A stretch of DNA of 64,000 nt from Wyeomyia smithii (GCF_029784165.1 NC_073694.1:46967674-47031673), one strand, 5' to 3'; positions 24,851 through 35,987 are shown, numbered from the stretch's first letter. The notes: a model not told the origin generated them from the sequence alone. Numbers and translations: made by a program.

Positions 24851-24965
24851 CTCTAGAATATACTCTTCCCAAGAATAAATACAATAGAATTTTAGATAAG
24901 AATACTCATTAAGTCGGTAAATCACATTAGTTTAAATAATTTAGTTTGTGAATTTCGCATGAGTG

Positions 24966-25330
24966 TTATTTTATTTTATTTTATTTTTTTTTTTGACGTT
25001 GACCAACGTCTATATCGAAGTTAGACGTTGAATTTTAAATTTTTGTGAATCAACCAAGGAAAACCAGAGAAAAAGGGTCAGGCTTTGAGCGCTTATATAT
25101 CAGTCATTTCTTTTCAGAATTTCGAGGTTTTGGCATCAACCGATCAGAAATTCTTTTACGGTTAAATGTATGGAACAAAAATAACCTATTGTTTGAGATA
25201 CACTATTGAAAAGTTGATAAATAACATTGATTGTCCAAATCATACCGAGCAACCAATCACCACCTCTCTTCACAAGCACAGTCGACACTAACGGATACAA
25301 TCGATCTGACTTTGTAAACGATTTGTTGTT
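24966..25330 (-). repeat. SINE-like retroposon family A, copy 3 (inverted)
   Basis: This is the reverse complement of the modules at 3484-3832 and 5233-5580. On the minus strand it ends TAGACGTTGGTCAACGTC followed by a run of A and then (AAAAT)n, the longest A-rich tail of the three copies. Its head is preceded by an (AAC)n tract, as in copy 1. Confidence 0.7.
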
Positions 25331-25388
25331 GTTGTTGTTTACTCGAGGTCGCTTTCTATTCCTGATATTTTTTAGAACTATTTTGTAA

Positions 25389-25493
25389 CTTACGAACCAG
25401 AGACAAATTGGAAAGAACTTGTAATAAATGCGGAGTCTTACAAGTACAAGACTCCGCCTTTATTTCAAGTTTCTTCCTGTCTCTGATTCGTAA
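25389..25493. other. Long hairpin 1 (about 45-50-bp arms, 8-nt loop)
   Basis: The left arm TTACGAACCAGAGAC... to GCGGAGTCTT (25390-25439) pairs with AAGACTCCGCC... to CTCTGATTCGTAA (25448-25493). There are a few mismatches and bulges around a loop of eight bases. It could be a small-RNA precursor or a tiny foldback element. Orientation and transcription cannot be judged from sequence alone. Confidence 0.6.
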
Positions 25494-25555
25494 TGCGAAT
25501 GCACAAAATATTAATTTCATTTCATGTTGGCAGCCGACGGAGCCGGACCAATAAA

Positions 25556-25644
25556 ATTTTTCGAACGTTGCAGAATGGTATAACTGGAAATAATTAAGTC
25601 ACACCTCTTTTCCCAGTTATACCATTCCACAACTTTCGAAAAAT
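25556..25644. other. Long hairpin 2 (about 32-bp arms, 25-nt loop)
   Basis: ATTTTTCGAACGTTGCAGAA through GGTATAACTGG (to 25587) pairs with CCAGTTATACCATTCCACAA through CTTTCGAAAAAT (25613-25644), with only about three mismatches. It follows hairpin 1 by 62 bp, which makes the pair unusual. Confidence 0.6.
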
Positions 25645-25649
25645 GTGTT

Positions 25650-27405
25650 ATCGGATAACGCGCGCTATCTGACCATGAAGCATTTAAGCGATAATTGAAT
25701 GAAAATTGCAATTGCAGCAACCGGCCTTTTTTCAAGACTACTAAATGTATTTAGAAGAGCATAATGAATGGTTATTACTAAACTGCAACTGTGGTTTGAT
25801 GCTGCTGAAAATGCACAGCAGTGTGATGTTTATTACGATTTGTTGATACTGTGCATGACAAGCGGTATATACGAACAAATCCGATTTCAAACAGAAAAGT
25901 TCCGCACGTTCTGCTCACGATGCTGAGTCCGTTTTAGAAAATTCACAAAACTTCATTAAGAAGAATGTAACGTCTTGAATCACAGCAGAATTGCAACCCT
26001 TTAATCCGACACGAGAACGGAAACATTTTCATCCTTCAAGCCGCGCAACACGACGCGATACTCATGTTATATTGTTGCCTTTATTAGGTAACAATAGGTT
26101 GGCAGGAGGACCACGAGATGATTTCGAATGAAGATTATCTAATTACCTGGAAATAAAATCAAAGAGTTTTCTTTGAATTTAATTTCCAACATTTTGATGT
26201 TCAAGGTACCATATGTCAAAAATGTTTTCATATGGTATTTTGCGGCGGAAAGTCAGTACATACTGACCGAAGATGGAGCATAATCAAGGTCGTTAAATAT
26301 ATGAGAGTCGAGGAAATAAATTTTCACGTACTCGAATACCTTTGATGGTCTGCTCGGTGGCACTCATCTCTAGAGTGCCATCGATAACAGCTGGAATGCG
26401 CAATTAATCTAGCGTTCAGACGCAGCGAAGTCGTACGAGGAATGCCGTATGCCGTTAGTCGACCAATTGGTTAGTCTGAATGATGGATCGACGGGTTGTT
26501 TATTGAATTGAGCAACAGTGGCCTTTGATAGTCTGACAAAGGCCCTTGTCGCTCACACGCCTTTTCACCAGCCCAATCTCCTTGTATCGACAAAACAATT
26601 GAGGTTTGCTTTCAAGAGCCTTAACTAATTTGATGTCTCGAAAGTAAAGCTTTGCAGAAAAGTTTGTGACAACAATGCTAGTGTCGACGGTGATTACCAG
26701 TTTATCTCAAGAAGATTATTTCAGTTAATCCAAATCAACGAAAAGAGATTCTCAAAACCATACATTATTTATAAGGAATGATATTTTTCTCTATATGTTT
26801 ATTATTTTTTTACATTTTTTGTTCCCAAAAAAAAACAAAACATAATTTAAAAAAAAAGTTTCAAACAAAAATTTCTCCATCTATATTTATAAATGCGAAT
26901 GTCTGTCTGTTTGTTCTTTATAAACTCACCGATTACCGTAAAAATTTGTACATAGGAGTTTTAGAGTACGGGGAGTAACATTAAAATATTAGTTTTGCTC
27001 TATCTCACAAGCGAAGGGAAGGGGAGGGGGGTAAATTGGTGGTACAGATGTTTATGAGTCTGAAATTTATTTTTGCGACGTTACTGTATCATGTTAGACC
27101 TCCTTTATCTCAGAGGCGTTTCAAGGACGAGGTAGGGAGCGATGTTAACCATTGATGATTTCAAATCTGCTGGATCGATCAGCATTAAATTCGGTTTATA
27201 GAATCTATGATGACTGTAGTATTTAAACGACTTTGAATTAATTATATTCCATTACCGTGGCAAGGGGGGGGGGTAGATTTACTATTTGTAAGCTCCATAA
27301 CATCATGAAAATTTATCCACAGGTGGTTTCGAATATGAGACGTGGTTTTGCGACATAACTCTGTCATCTGAGACTTTGCTATATCTCACGTTACAATTGT
27401 TTTCA
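25650..27405. other. AT-rich spacer with a possible dispersed repeat
   Basis: The segment from about 26880, containing ATGCGAATGTCTGTCTGTTT and followed by G-rich strings near 27020 and 27270, resembles repeats common in insect genomes. No second copy is in the window. No gene is seen. Confidence 0.3.
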
Positions 27406-27410
27406 GAATA

Positions 27411-27815
27411 AGATTCATATAATAAATTTGATTTATTCAGAGTTAAATAAGACAAAACTATTCATCATGATAACGTAAGTATTGTTAGATTTGGTTTTTG
27501 GGAAAATATATTTGATTCTGATTAAGACGCATTACGAGAAATTTTTGGAGCTTGATTAACAACAACGATACGCTTGCGCTTGCTTGATGTTGTTTGCAGA
27601 AGAAAAACAAACACTACAGACACAAAACTGCCAAGTGTAAACGAAATTCTTTCGAGTGTTGTTGAATATATTCCTAAAAATTTGAAAACAAACGATTTGA
27701 TTCAGTCTGCGGGCACTGTAACCTTTGTAACCAACAAAAATCCCTCTGATTACAGTGTTATGTCCCACGTCACCTATTTATGCAACCCTTGGGCTGTAGA
27801 CTTTGTAGCATTTTG
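27411..27815 (+). repeat. Dispersed repeat family G, copy 1
   Basis: About 400 bp are colinear with 56290-56712. Shared blocks are GAGTTAAATAAGA, ATGATAACGTAAGTATT, GACGCATTACGAGAAATT, TTCTTTCGAGTGTTGTTGAA and the end CAACCC-GGGCTGTA-CTTTGTAG. The right terminus equals the MITE-like end at 1144-1206. The small open frames inside are not conserved between copies. Confidence 0.7.
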
Positions 27816-28919
27816 ATTATCTAGTTCGTTTCTACATCGGTTGAAAAAATTTAAATTATGAAAGTTTGATAAAAAGTAAGAAGAATTTGTTTTACTCTGT
27901 TTTCGCAAAAGAGCGTTTTAGGCCAAAACCACAAAAGCTTATCAAAACAGATTGAAAGCTGAGAAGCCGTGGAAAGAAGTGGCGACTGCGCTGGGAGAAG
28001 ATGTATCTTGTAATTGAAAATAAAAAGTATTTATTGTCCATTTTTTTAACTTTCCAACGAATGATGTAAAAATAAAAAAAAAGTAAAATCTCCGGAATGC
28101 ATTCGGTAAAGCATTAAGAAAAATACCGGGGGGAGATCGGGCAATGAAAACGCATCAAATTTCGAGACACACACTTCCTGGCCTTATTTTGAAACGATGT
28201 TGTTTTTGAAATCCGATGTTGTTTTTGAAGTTCAAGAACCAAATGAGGCCCCGAAAGTCAGGAGGAAATCTTTCGGTAGGTGGTGGTAAAAATGGTGCTG
28301 ACGTTAAGGTGGAGCAGCTAGAAAAACAAAGAAAAGTTGAAAGTGTTCCGTGCCCAATTGCAACTCATTGACATTGAGGCTCGGAAACTTAAAACTGCTG
28401 GAAAGCAAGGCACCCAGAAATTCCAGTACTAACGATGGTGAGAACGCAGCATTTTTCAAGAGCCGTTATATTTGTACATCAAAGAACTAAAAATTTCAAA
28501 GAAAGCTGCGTTACGACATCATTTAAGTCCTTGAACTAGAACAGCAGCATCCCGTTAACTCATTGAACCGTTTTTGTTGAAGTCGCGACAAGAAATACGA
28601 AGGCCTTTTTTATCTATTGCGTAAACTTTTATTTAACTTTAAATACGCTCCAGCCGCCGTTTCCTTCAAATGAAATAAGAAAAGTAACACTTCCCACTTC
28701 AGACTTTTCTACACAACTAAAAGTAAATAGCAGTTTGTTTACCATATGTCTCAATTGATTCATCATCAGATATGTCAAAATCGACCAGCACTTACTGCTA
28801 GCGTCATCTATTGATAAACAGCGAGAGCTTGGTAGTAATATGAAAAAGTATGCCCAAACACTAAATTTTAATTTCGTATATTTTTGTTTGCTTCATAATT
28901 CTAGTTGTATTTGTATTTG
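27816..28919. other. No gene recognised
   Basis: The piece at about 27910-28450 (with AAAACCACAAAAGCTTATC and a lysine-rich pseudo-coding look) resembles a decayed helix-turn-helix transposase-like region, but the frame is too broken for a call. The remainder is the AT-rich flank of the CR1 element. Confidence 0.25.
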
Positions 28920-28963
28920 TCTTATGGTCTTCGATATAAAATCGTACAGACTATGATCTTAAA

Positions 28964-31267
28964 TTATCTTATTCTAGTGTTAAAAGTAGTTTTAGACATT
29001 TCAAACTCATGGACACTACTGACGTCATTGAATGCCCTAAGACAGGAGTCGTAAGGGCTATTACGTCCGTAATTTGTTCTGTGAAACGGTACATTAATGA
29101 CAGGAAAACTACGAAGAGCACGCTGGGGCACGTTGAAGTTAATTTGTTGTAACAGTTCAGGACAGTCAATATTTCCTTCTATGATGTCGAACACGAACAT
29201 TCGTTGCAGTTTGAGACGACGAGCTGTTAAAGTTTCCATGCTAATGAGCATGCAACGGGAAGGGTAGTCAGGCAAGTTGACGGGATCATTCCATGGTAGT
29301 TGTCTCAGGGCATACCGAATAAATAGCTTCTGTGTCCGCTCTAGTTTTAAAGTATGCACAAGCTGGTACGGTGCCCAGATGGGAACAGCGTTTTCAAGGA
29401 TGCTACGGACTAAGGAGCAGAATAGCGTTTTCAGTGTATACACGTCCGTAAAATGAAGTGTTAATCTTCGAATAAAGCCAAGCACCGCATAAGCCTTGGC
29501 TACTGTGATTGAAATATGCTCGTTAAAGCGCAGTTTAGAGTCGATAGTTACTCCCAAATCTCGAATAGTATCGACACGTTCGAGCGCGTTGTCACCGATA
29601 CAATACGAGTGATGTATTGCGTTCTGCCGACGGGTGAATGAAATCACTCTGCATTTTGTGGCATTGATTCTCATGCCATTCTCATTGCACCACGATAAAA
29701 TTTCGTTTACATCGTCTTGGAGCGCGAGACAGTCCACAGGGGAAGCAATAATTCTGTACAATTTGAGGTCATCGGCAAACATTTGTTTGGCATATTTCAG
29801 TCGGGAGCACACGTCATTCACAAACAGAATGAAAATGAGCGGGCCTAGTACCCTTCCCTGTGGTACACCAGATGTGATGACAAATTCTTTGGAACAAACC
29901 AAGTTGACCCTTACTGATGCTTTGCGGTTAGTAAGATATGACTGTAGCCAGTCGGTAATGTGTTCTGGAAATCCCATATACTTCAATTTTTCAATGGCGT
30001 AAATGTACGGCACAACATCAAATGCTTTTGAGAAGTCGACGTAGATTGAGTCAACCTGGTGTTTATTCTCGATTTCCTTGAACAGGAGGTTTGTGTAACA
30101 CATTAAATTTGTCGTCGTTGACCTACGTTGTAAAAAACCATGTTGGTACTCCGATATCAATGGACGTGCAGCTCTGTTAACTATTGATTGGACCATAGAC
30201 TCGAAAACCTTTCCGAGCGTACATAAAATCGATATTCCACGGTAATTTTCAACACGGTGGGTACTGCCTGATTTGTGTATCGGTATGATTCTGGCAGATT
30301 TCCAAATCGCTGGGAAAGTCCTTTCTGAGAGCGATTGGTTAAAGAGATAAGCAACGGGAAAGGCCAGTGAAGAAGCACAATGTCTCAGGAACAATGGTGG
30401 TAGGCCGTCGACGCCAGCCCCTTTGGTAACGGAAACTTCTTCGAGCTCTTTTTGAACTTCGGTATTTGAGAACATGATTTGAGGAAGATTCATTTCGTAC
30501 GTTGATACACGGTGGAAACAACCCGGAAACAACAAGGGCGTCGTTGTGGTGTAGACGGTCTGAAAAAACTCGGCAAAAAGATTGGCCACTTCGGTTGTTG
30601 AATTTGAAAATTTTCCATTAAATTCCATAATATAGGGTATCTTTGCACTCGTCTTCAATGACTTGACGTATTTCCAAAAAGCGGCCGCACTTTGCTTTAA
30701 ACTCTCTTGAACGTTTTGTATGTACGACCTATAGGTTTCAGCAAGAAGGTTTTTGTACGCAGTTTCCATGCTTCGGAGGAAGTGGAGATCGACCGTGGAT
30801 TTCGACTTGAAGTACCGTTTTCTTATTTTGCGGAGAGAATTCCTCGAACAGCGAAGCTCAATGGTCCACCATGGTTTTCGCATTGACAAGTCGGGCATGG
30901 AGCGTGTTCGAGGAACGTGTACATCAACTATTCCGAGCAGCTTATCATAAAAGGTTTCCACGTTCAAATCAACAGAATCACCAACTAAGCACTGCCGCCA
31001 GTCTATGGAAGCAAAAGCGTTGTTTAGGGCATCAAAATTGCAGCGTTTGAAGTTCAGCATCGAAGTCTGTTGTTCTAACTCCTCTGACACTACACTGAGA
31101 GCATCGAGCAGCAAGACGAACGGTTTGTGATGCACATCGGCTGGCAACAATGGATTAGGGGGCTCAACTATTTCCACATCATCTGGTACATTGACGAAGG
31201 CTAAGTCAAGCAACCGTCCACTTGAGTTACTAAGTGAATTTATGTGTAGCAGCCCATGTGACAGCAA
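28964..31267 (-). CDS. CR1 reverse transcriptase (intact frame, 767 codons)
   Basis: This is the RT part of ORF2, which would copy element RNA at a nicked target in the nucleus. From N to C it shows an endonuclease-RT linker with RKPWWTIELRCSRNSLRKIR near residue 130, then TKGAGVDGLPPLFL and NYRGISILCTLGKVFES in the fingers. YVDFSKAFDVVPY (catalytic Asp) is near residue 407, SGVPQGRVLGPLIFILFVND near 464 and the FADD box near 496. GMRINATKCRVISFTRR and RDLGVTIDSKLRF in the thumb follow. All catalytic acidic residues are present. The frame opens inside the ancestral ORF2, not at its true start, because a frameshift separates it from the endonuclease. It is intact for its whole length, which suggests a fairly recent insertion. 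Confidence 0.9.
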   Translation of the reverse strand: MLSHGLLHINSLSNSSGRLLDLAFVNVPDDVEIVEPPNPLLPADVHHKPFVLLLDALSVVSEELEQQTSMLNFKRCNFDALNNAFASIDWRQCLVGDSVDLNVETFYDKLLGIVDVHVPRTRSMPDLSMRKPWWTIELRCSRNSLRKIRKRYFKSKSTVDLHFLRSMETAYKNLLAETYRSYIQNVQESLKQSAAAFWKYVKSLKTSAKIPYIMEFNGKFSNSTTEVANLFAEFFQTVYTTTTPLLFPGCFHRVSTYEMNLPQIMFSNTEVQKELEEVSVTKGAGVDGLPPLFLRHCASSLAFPVAYLFNQSLSERTFPAIWKSARIIPIHKSGSTHRVENYRGISILCTLGKVFESMVQSIVNRAARPLISEYQHGFLQRRSTTTNLMCYTNLLFKEIENKHQVDSIYVDFSKAFDVVPYIYAIEKLKYMGFPEHITDWLQSYLTNRKASVRVNLVCSKEFVITSGVPQGRVLGPLIFILFVNDVCSRLKYAKQMFADDLKLYRIIASPVDCLALQDDVNEILSWCNENGMRINATKCRVISFTRRQNAIHHSYCIGDNALERVDTIRDLGVTIDSKLRFNEHISITVAKAYAVLGFIRRLTLHFTDVYTLKTLFCSLVRSILENAVPIWAPYQLVHTLKLERTQKLFIRYALRQLPWNDPVNLPDYPSRCMLISMETLTARRLKLQRMFVFDIIEGNIDCPELLQQINFNVPQRALRSFPVINVPFHRTNYGRNSPYDSCLRAFNDVSSVHEFEMSKTTFNTRIR

Positions 31268-31299
31268 TGATTCAGTGAGAGCCAGTTCCTGTTCAGACG

Positions 31300-31750
31300 A
31301 TCCGTTAATGGGTAGGTATCCGTTTAGGTCGCCGTCGTACTGTAAGGTGTGGAAGGTTGTAGTCTCCTAGTGCCATAACAATGTCAGAGCTGTCTAGCTG
31401 ATCACAGATGCTACGGATTGCTGCGGCGTGGGCCAAGTACAAATTGACAATAGAGTTTGGTCGTAGGTAGATGCAGCATATATATACTGAACGAGTTTGC
31501 AGTTTGATGCGTAAAGTAACCTGCTCGAGGTGGTTGCAGTCTGGTAACGGTATCGAGTTGCATTGAAGGTTGGTTTTAACTGCAACTAGCACACCTCCCC
31601 CTCGCGAAAGTTCACTGGTGAGTTCATTGCGATCACATCGAAATATGTGGTAGTCTAGCGAAAGTTCCGAGTTGCATATGTCCGGCCGAAGCTAGGTTTC
31701 CGTAAACGTCGTAGTCGCAACTGGAGAGCAACAGCCTCGATTCGCTTGTT
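31300..31750 (-). pseudogene. CR1 AP-endonuclease, broken
   Basis: The start VYYQNVRGLRTKT is joined to the S/T-rich region upstream. Just after CDYDVY a short deletion shifts the frame, and a TGG-to-TAG-type nonsense change follows at the expected ETW position. The second half (VLVAVKTNLQCNSI, VYICCIYLRPNSIV and GDYNLPHL) is readable at 31592-31330. It then shifts frame again after PHLT, just before the linker to the RT. Both catalytic Glu and GD positions can still be located, but no continuous protein is possible. Confidence 0.8.
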
Positions 31751-32796
31751 TTAGTACGTAGACCGCGCACATTCTGGTAATACACAGTTAGAAGATTATT
31801 GTTTTCAGTTGCATCTCGATGTGTGGCTGCTGGCGTGTCAGAAGTATTAGCAACTTCATTGGTAGGGCTGGAACCGCAAAAATGATCAGGTAGTGTATTT
31901 GTTTCGTTACGATAAAACTCGCCTGCAAAGTGATTCTGGAAGCCCTCCGCCTCTACCACGACCTCAGGGCCAAGACGACTTTGACGGCTGGAACATGCAG
32001 TGGAAGAAGATGCAGACGTTGAAGATTGCGCGACTGAGTCGGGAGAGTTGGAGGCTTCCTGTATGCTTTCGAACGTGCGTCTTGGGGTGGCTTCGGGAAC
32101 GGTAATCGACGATTCGGTAGTGTATCTCGACTCGGTCACACTGAGTAGGGCATCCAAGATAATGCAATCGGTGCGACTCGGTGGTTCGTGAAAGGCGGGT
32201 AAAGCTTCGGCTGAAGCTATCGGTTGTTCCAAAACAGTTGTGCAATTTACGCTTTTTCCCCCACTGCGACTACAAATTGAAGAGCGAGCTGGGTTTCGGT
32301 CGCTCGTAACTGCAGCATGGCTAGCGTCGGTTACGGTGGTGACGATGGTGTTTGAAGTGCCCCAGTAGGAACTGAGTGTTATCGGACAGGTGATGTTTGA
32401 AGAGCGTGTTTGCCTAAGGGACGACAGTTTATCAGGCAGATAAATGTTCTCAAAACGTGAATACTTGCCTGAGATGGCAGTGTGGGAGACCTTCTCTCCA
32501 ACCGTAGTCGCAGGACTGGGATGACTTTGCCGGACGTCGATAAACTGCGCGACTGGACTAGGTGGATCGAGGGCTCCCATGTTTGTATTGGTGTGGCATC
32601 CCAGTGGACCGTTTCCGGAAGCCTGTGCGTAATTATTCGGAATGTTAAAGCTTGATGGAAAGGTACACCTGGTCCGGTGCTGGGTTAGGTCTCTGTTGAA
32701 GCTGCGACGCTCGAAGTTGGATTCGACCCGATGATCCTCATGACGTTTTTTGTCTGATAGTTTACGAACTCCCGAAAGTGTAAATTCTCGGGCCAT
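31633..32796 (-). CDS. Ser/Thr-rich linker frame between CR1 ORF1 and endonuclease
   Basis: An open frame of 387 codons overlaps the end of ORF1 by about 110 bp in another frame. Its first ~330 residues are low-complexity, rich in Ser, Thr, Pro and Ala, with no recognised domain. The last ~45 residues enter the AP-endonuclease (YYQNVRGLRTKTSE). It stops at 31633 because of the frameshift described for the endonuclease. It may represent the original N-terminal extension of ORF2, or an ORF1 tail fused by decay. Confidence 0.6.
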   Translation of the reverse strand: MAREFTLSGVRKLSDKKRHEDHRVESNFERRSFNRDLTQHRTRCTFPSSFNIPNNYAQASGNGPLGCHTNTNMGALDPPSPVAQFIDVRQSHPSPATTVGEKVSHTAISGKYSRFENIYLPDKLSSLRQTRSSNITCPITLSSYWGTSNTIVTTVTDASHAAVTSDRNPARSSICSRSGGKSVNCTTVLEQPIASAEALPAFHEPPSRTDCIILDALLSVTESRYTTESSITVPEATPRRTFESIQEASNSPDSVAQSSTSASSSTACSSRQSRLGPEVVVEAEGFQNHFAGEFYRNETNTLPDHFCGSSPTNEVANTSDTPAATHRDATENNNLLTVYYQNVRGLRTKTSESRLLLSSCDYDVYGNLASAGHMQLGTFARLPHISM

Positions 32797-33500
32797 GTGT
32801 TACTTGAAAGAGCGGCGATTTTGTATTCCATTTCGACTCCGATCTTATACGAAACAAATCTCAGAGTAGCGGGATCCCGTTCTCTAGGAACAAGCTTTAT
32901 GACTTTCGGTTTGGCATCATTGTTGAGTCCTAGACATACGATAACCAAGGCTTTGATGTCATCATCCGTAGTGCCCGGGTGAAAAGCGGAAAGGTAGATC
33001 CAGAAGAAATCATCTCTCAATGAAACAGTTTTAATTGAGCCACTAACTGCTTTTGTTCCACGAATATTCGGAATAGTAGCAGGTTTTTCATTGTCAATGC
33101 GTCTGCGCTTGGGTGTTATGACCGAGGCGCTTTTGACGTAAGGCCAAAAAGTGTGAGTGAGGGTGGGAGGACGAGGCGGTAGTAAGTTATTTTCAACTTT
33201 TGCTGTGAGTATTTCGATTGCCGAACTCAGTTTTATTATATCGGCTCGCATGGATTGCATAGCGTCGGGTAATACCTCTCGTTCAGATTTAGCACATTTG
33301 TCAACGCTTTTGAACTGCTTGTTGGAAAATCGATCAGCACAGCTGTTACACATCCAAAAGATGTTTCGTTCGTGCTCTCCCAATAACTCTAAAACGGGAA
33401 GATCAAGGTTCACGCACAATAAGTGGTATGCTGCACCACAGAATCCACGATTCTAGTTGCCTGATTGTGGCCGCTTTCATCGCCAACGCAATCTAATGTC
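32685..33500 (-). pseudogene. CR1 ORF1 with PHD-like zinc finger
   Basis: The open part (33419-32685) begins inside a zinc finger whose end reads FWMCNSC. The earlier Cys/His residues (GFCGAAYHLLC, and further upstream a C-GDESGHNQATRIVD stretch) lie in two frames, so the finger is split by a frameshift near 33455. Downstream are a coiled-coil-like segment (MRADIIKLSSAIEILTAKVE) and a C-terminal RNA-binding-like fold (FFWIYLSAFHPGTTDDDI, KLVPRERDP). Such PHD-containing ORF1 proteins bind element RNA in CR1-type elements; that role is inferred from the family. Confidence 0.75.
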
Positions 33501-33510
33501 TTCCTTAATG

Positions 33511-35490
33511 TGCTTCAGTTGAATAATTTAGCTGAGCGATTTTCCGGACCAAAATTACACTTCTTACTCGCTATGCAGACACAGAGTAGATATTACCCAT
33601 CTGCTAACACCACCGAACCTTGATGGTTGATAAATATGTCATCAAAGTGTCCTCCTAGTGCCATCCCAAGCCAGGATGCAGAGCAACAATCGGAAGCTGC
33701 TACTTAATGTGCTGCTGACGCGTGAATAAATTGCTCATTTCCTATACTTTGAAATACATTATCGCTCATTATCATTCATCTTTCGGAATGGCGGTCTAAG
33801 GAAGTGTTTCGTCGTTTTCCCCGTCGCAGCATCGCGTCCTGGTGTGAAAACTCAACTCTCCGGGTGTGTAATTGTATCTCGTGTGTTTCCCCGGCAGCCA
33901 AACCCTTCTGCCTGTCTTATTAGACACCAGCAGTGTGCCTTAAGTTTCAAATCGGATTCGCACCACTTCGTTGCTTGACTCTCATTCGCCCCCTTCGGCG
34001 AAAGATGGATAATTTATTCAATTATAATTACTCATATATGACAAGTGTTGACGAGCGGTGAAGAATGCTGCGAAAGAGTGATAATTATTTAGGGCTGCGC
34101 GTGTCGTTTTGAGAAGACTTGGCGGAAAACGACAATGGCAGGGGGATTTTAATAAAAGTTTTAAAATGGTAGGTTACTAATACTATTCCTAACATTCTAC
34201 AAAACAAACACAAATTACTCACAATTACACAATGTACTCATCATTCTACAAAATACTGCCTCCTTTCTCTATGTGACATTTGGGATTTGCTCCTTGCGTA
34301 GCTGAATTCAGTGTCAACCCATCCCCAATTCCGGTCCAATTCCCACAGGAGCCAGCTCAGCAAGCGAACAATTTAAATTCAATCCAGTTGCGAAATTTCG
34401 TGTCAATACGAGCACTTAATCAAAAATTTTGAATTTCCTCCCCTATGTCGGAAAGCCATAACATAAGCAGCTCACGGTGACACAAGATCCGCACAATCGA
34501 CCAGAACAGGCATAAAAGGGGGAATGCCGGCGTACAGGTCCCTAGGCGTTCAGCATCTTCCACGGCGGAACAGCTTCTTCCCTCGTCTCGCTGTTTCGAT
34601 ATGGCAGCGAACAACTTTGATCACATATTGCAAATCAATTTACCATCTATTATGAATATGAAATTGGTACACAAAAAAGAATGTCGAAACACCAGACACA
34701 CCGATGTTGTCATTCTCTTTCGAACCAGGGTTGATCACACAAGACGGGAAAGGGTATCCGAACTTTCTCCCACGAACGGTGCAGACGCGAAGCGGCACAG
34801 GAAGCGAAAGGTTAATTTGGCTTCCGCCTTCCTCCGGTGTGTGCGTATACGTGAGTTTCCGGATCACCAGGTTTCGTGCCGGCGATGGAAACCGACCCGA
34901 ATACGATATTGACACGGTTTGAAGGTGTAGATATGCTATAATTTACAATTTGAATATCATTAGCTTCCAATTGGAAGTTGTTTGCCGGCGCTGCTGCCGT
35001 GAGCTGGGAATTGTTTAGGCTACGTATGGGAAATCGGTGGGAGGGAAATTAGAAACCTAATGGGAGAGTAAATTAGGATAAATGTAGGTAGTTCATATAG
35101 CGTGAGTTACTGTTTTAATGAATTTCTGAACTGCGTTTGTACCAGAGAGAATTGTGCTGGAATGTTCAAGGAACGAGTTTGTATTCTTATATAGAGGTAT
35201 GATTTCAACCTAGAATACGTTTATGTTACATTCGTCCAGAAATAAAAAGAATGTGAGGTGTACTGAACCGTTTCCTCTATGTCTACAAAAAATGAAACCA
35301 TCATCATTCTATCTCCGTAGATTTTTTATAAGATAAGATACACCTACTAATTATTCCAGACAAAGACGCAAAATTCACAGAAAAAAAACAACGAAACTCT
35401 GTTAAAGTTGCTGTAACGCTTGAGCTGGTGTCCGAAATCCGGAAACAAAAAATCATGTTTATGTTCAAGCCTAATTTGCTACAAATCTAT
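33511..35490. other. No gene recognised
   Basis: Mixed-composition DNA with short conflicting frames (for example 34601-34922 on both strands). No repeat shared within the window and no splice-supported exon was seen. It is probably host non-coding DNA. Confidence 0.4.
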
Positions 35491-35499
35491 TAACTTAAC

Positions 35500-35850
35500 T
35501 GAATCGTACGCCACCTTAAAGCAAGCTTGTAAACGGTCACCATTTTCATTTGATCTCGCTTCCTTAGCGTGCGTCACAGTTGGCTTTCGCTCGTAAATGT
35601 AAAACAATCATACCATAGTCGCTCAGCTCACAGAAAGAACAGGACAGTCAAACGACACTCGCGTATCAAAGAGATGCACACTGTCAATCGTTCAGCGATG
35701 TTATTTCGGTCTATTTCTGTCTACTTCGTTTATTTATGTTGAGAAATATTATTACAAGATCAATGATATAAATAATTTCCAGAATACACGCACTCAACGT
35801 GCGTAATTCTCATTTCTAGAAAAAATGTCAAAATACGTTTGAGGAAAATA
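35500..35850 (+). repeat. Dispersed repeat family H, copy 1
   Basis: The order of blocks GCTTGTAAA, CAAAGAGATGCA, GATGTTATTT, TTTCTGTCT, GTTGAGAAAT, AAGATCAATG, CAACGTGCG and TCTCATTTCTAG is repeated at 52855-53170 with moderate divergence and the same orientation. No coding potential is conserved between copies. Confidence 0.55.
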
Positions 35851-35987
35851 ACGTCGTGAAGGCGATACTCATTTGACATGTTTGTTTAAGAATGTATTCA
35901 GACAGCGAGCCTTGGTAGCGTAAGAGGAAGAAGAAGACGATTATCGCAGTGAAAAGTGGTTCGACCGTGACCATTTCGAAGCCTGCC

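Larger units (their letters stand above)
28920..33510 (-). mobile_element. CR1-clade non-LTR retrotransposon, nearly full length but inactive
   Basis: Read on the minus strand, the element starts with an ORF1 carrying a PHD-like zinc finger (about 33500-32685), followed by a Ser/Thr-rich region and the AP-endonuclease (about 32800-31300). It ends with a long intact RT frame (31267-28964) and a short AT-rich 3' tail. The order and motifs fit T1/Q-like CR1 elements of mosquitoes. Frameshifts in the PHD finger and endonuclease plus one nonsense change make this copy non-autonomous. Target duplications could not be fixed. Confidence 0.85.

Noticed and set aside
29634..30002. 122-codon plus-strand open frame
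   Set aside because: Antisense shadow of the CR1 reverse transcriptase.
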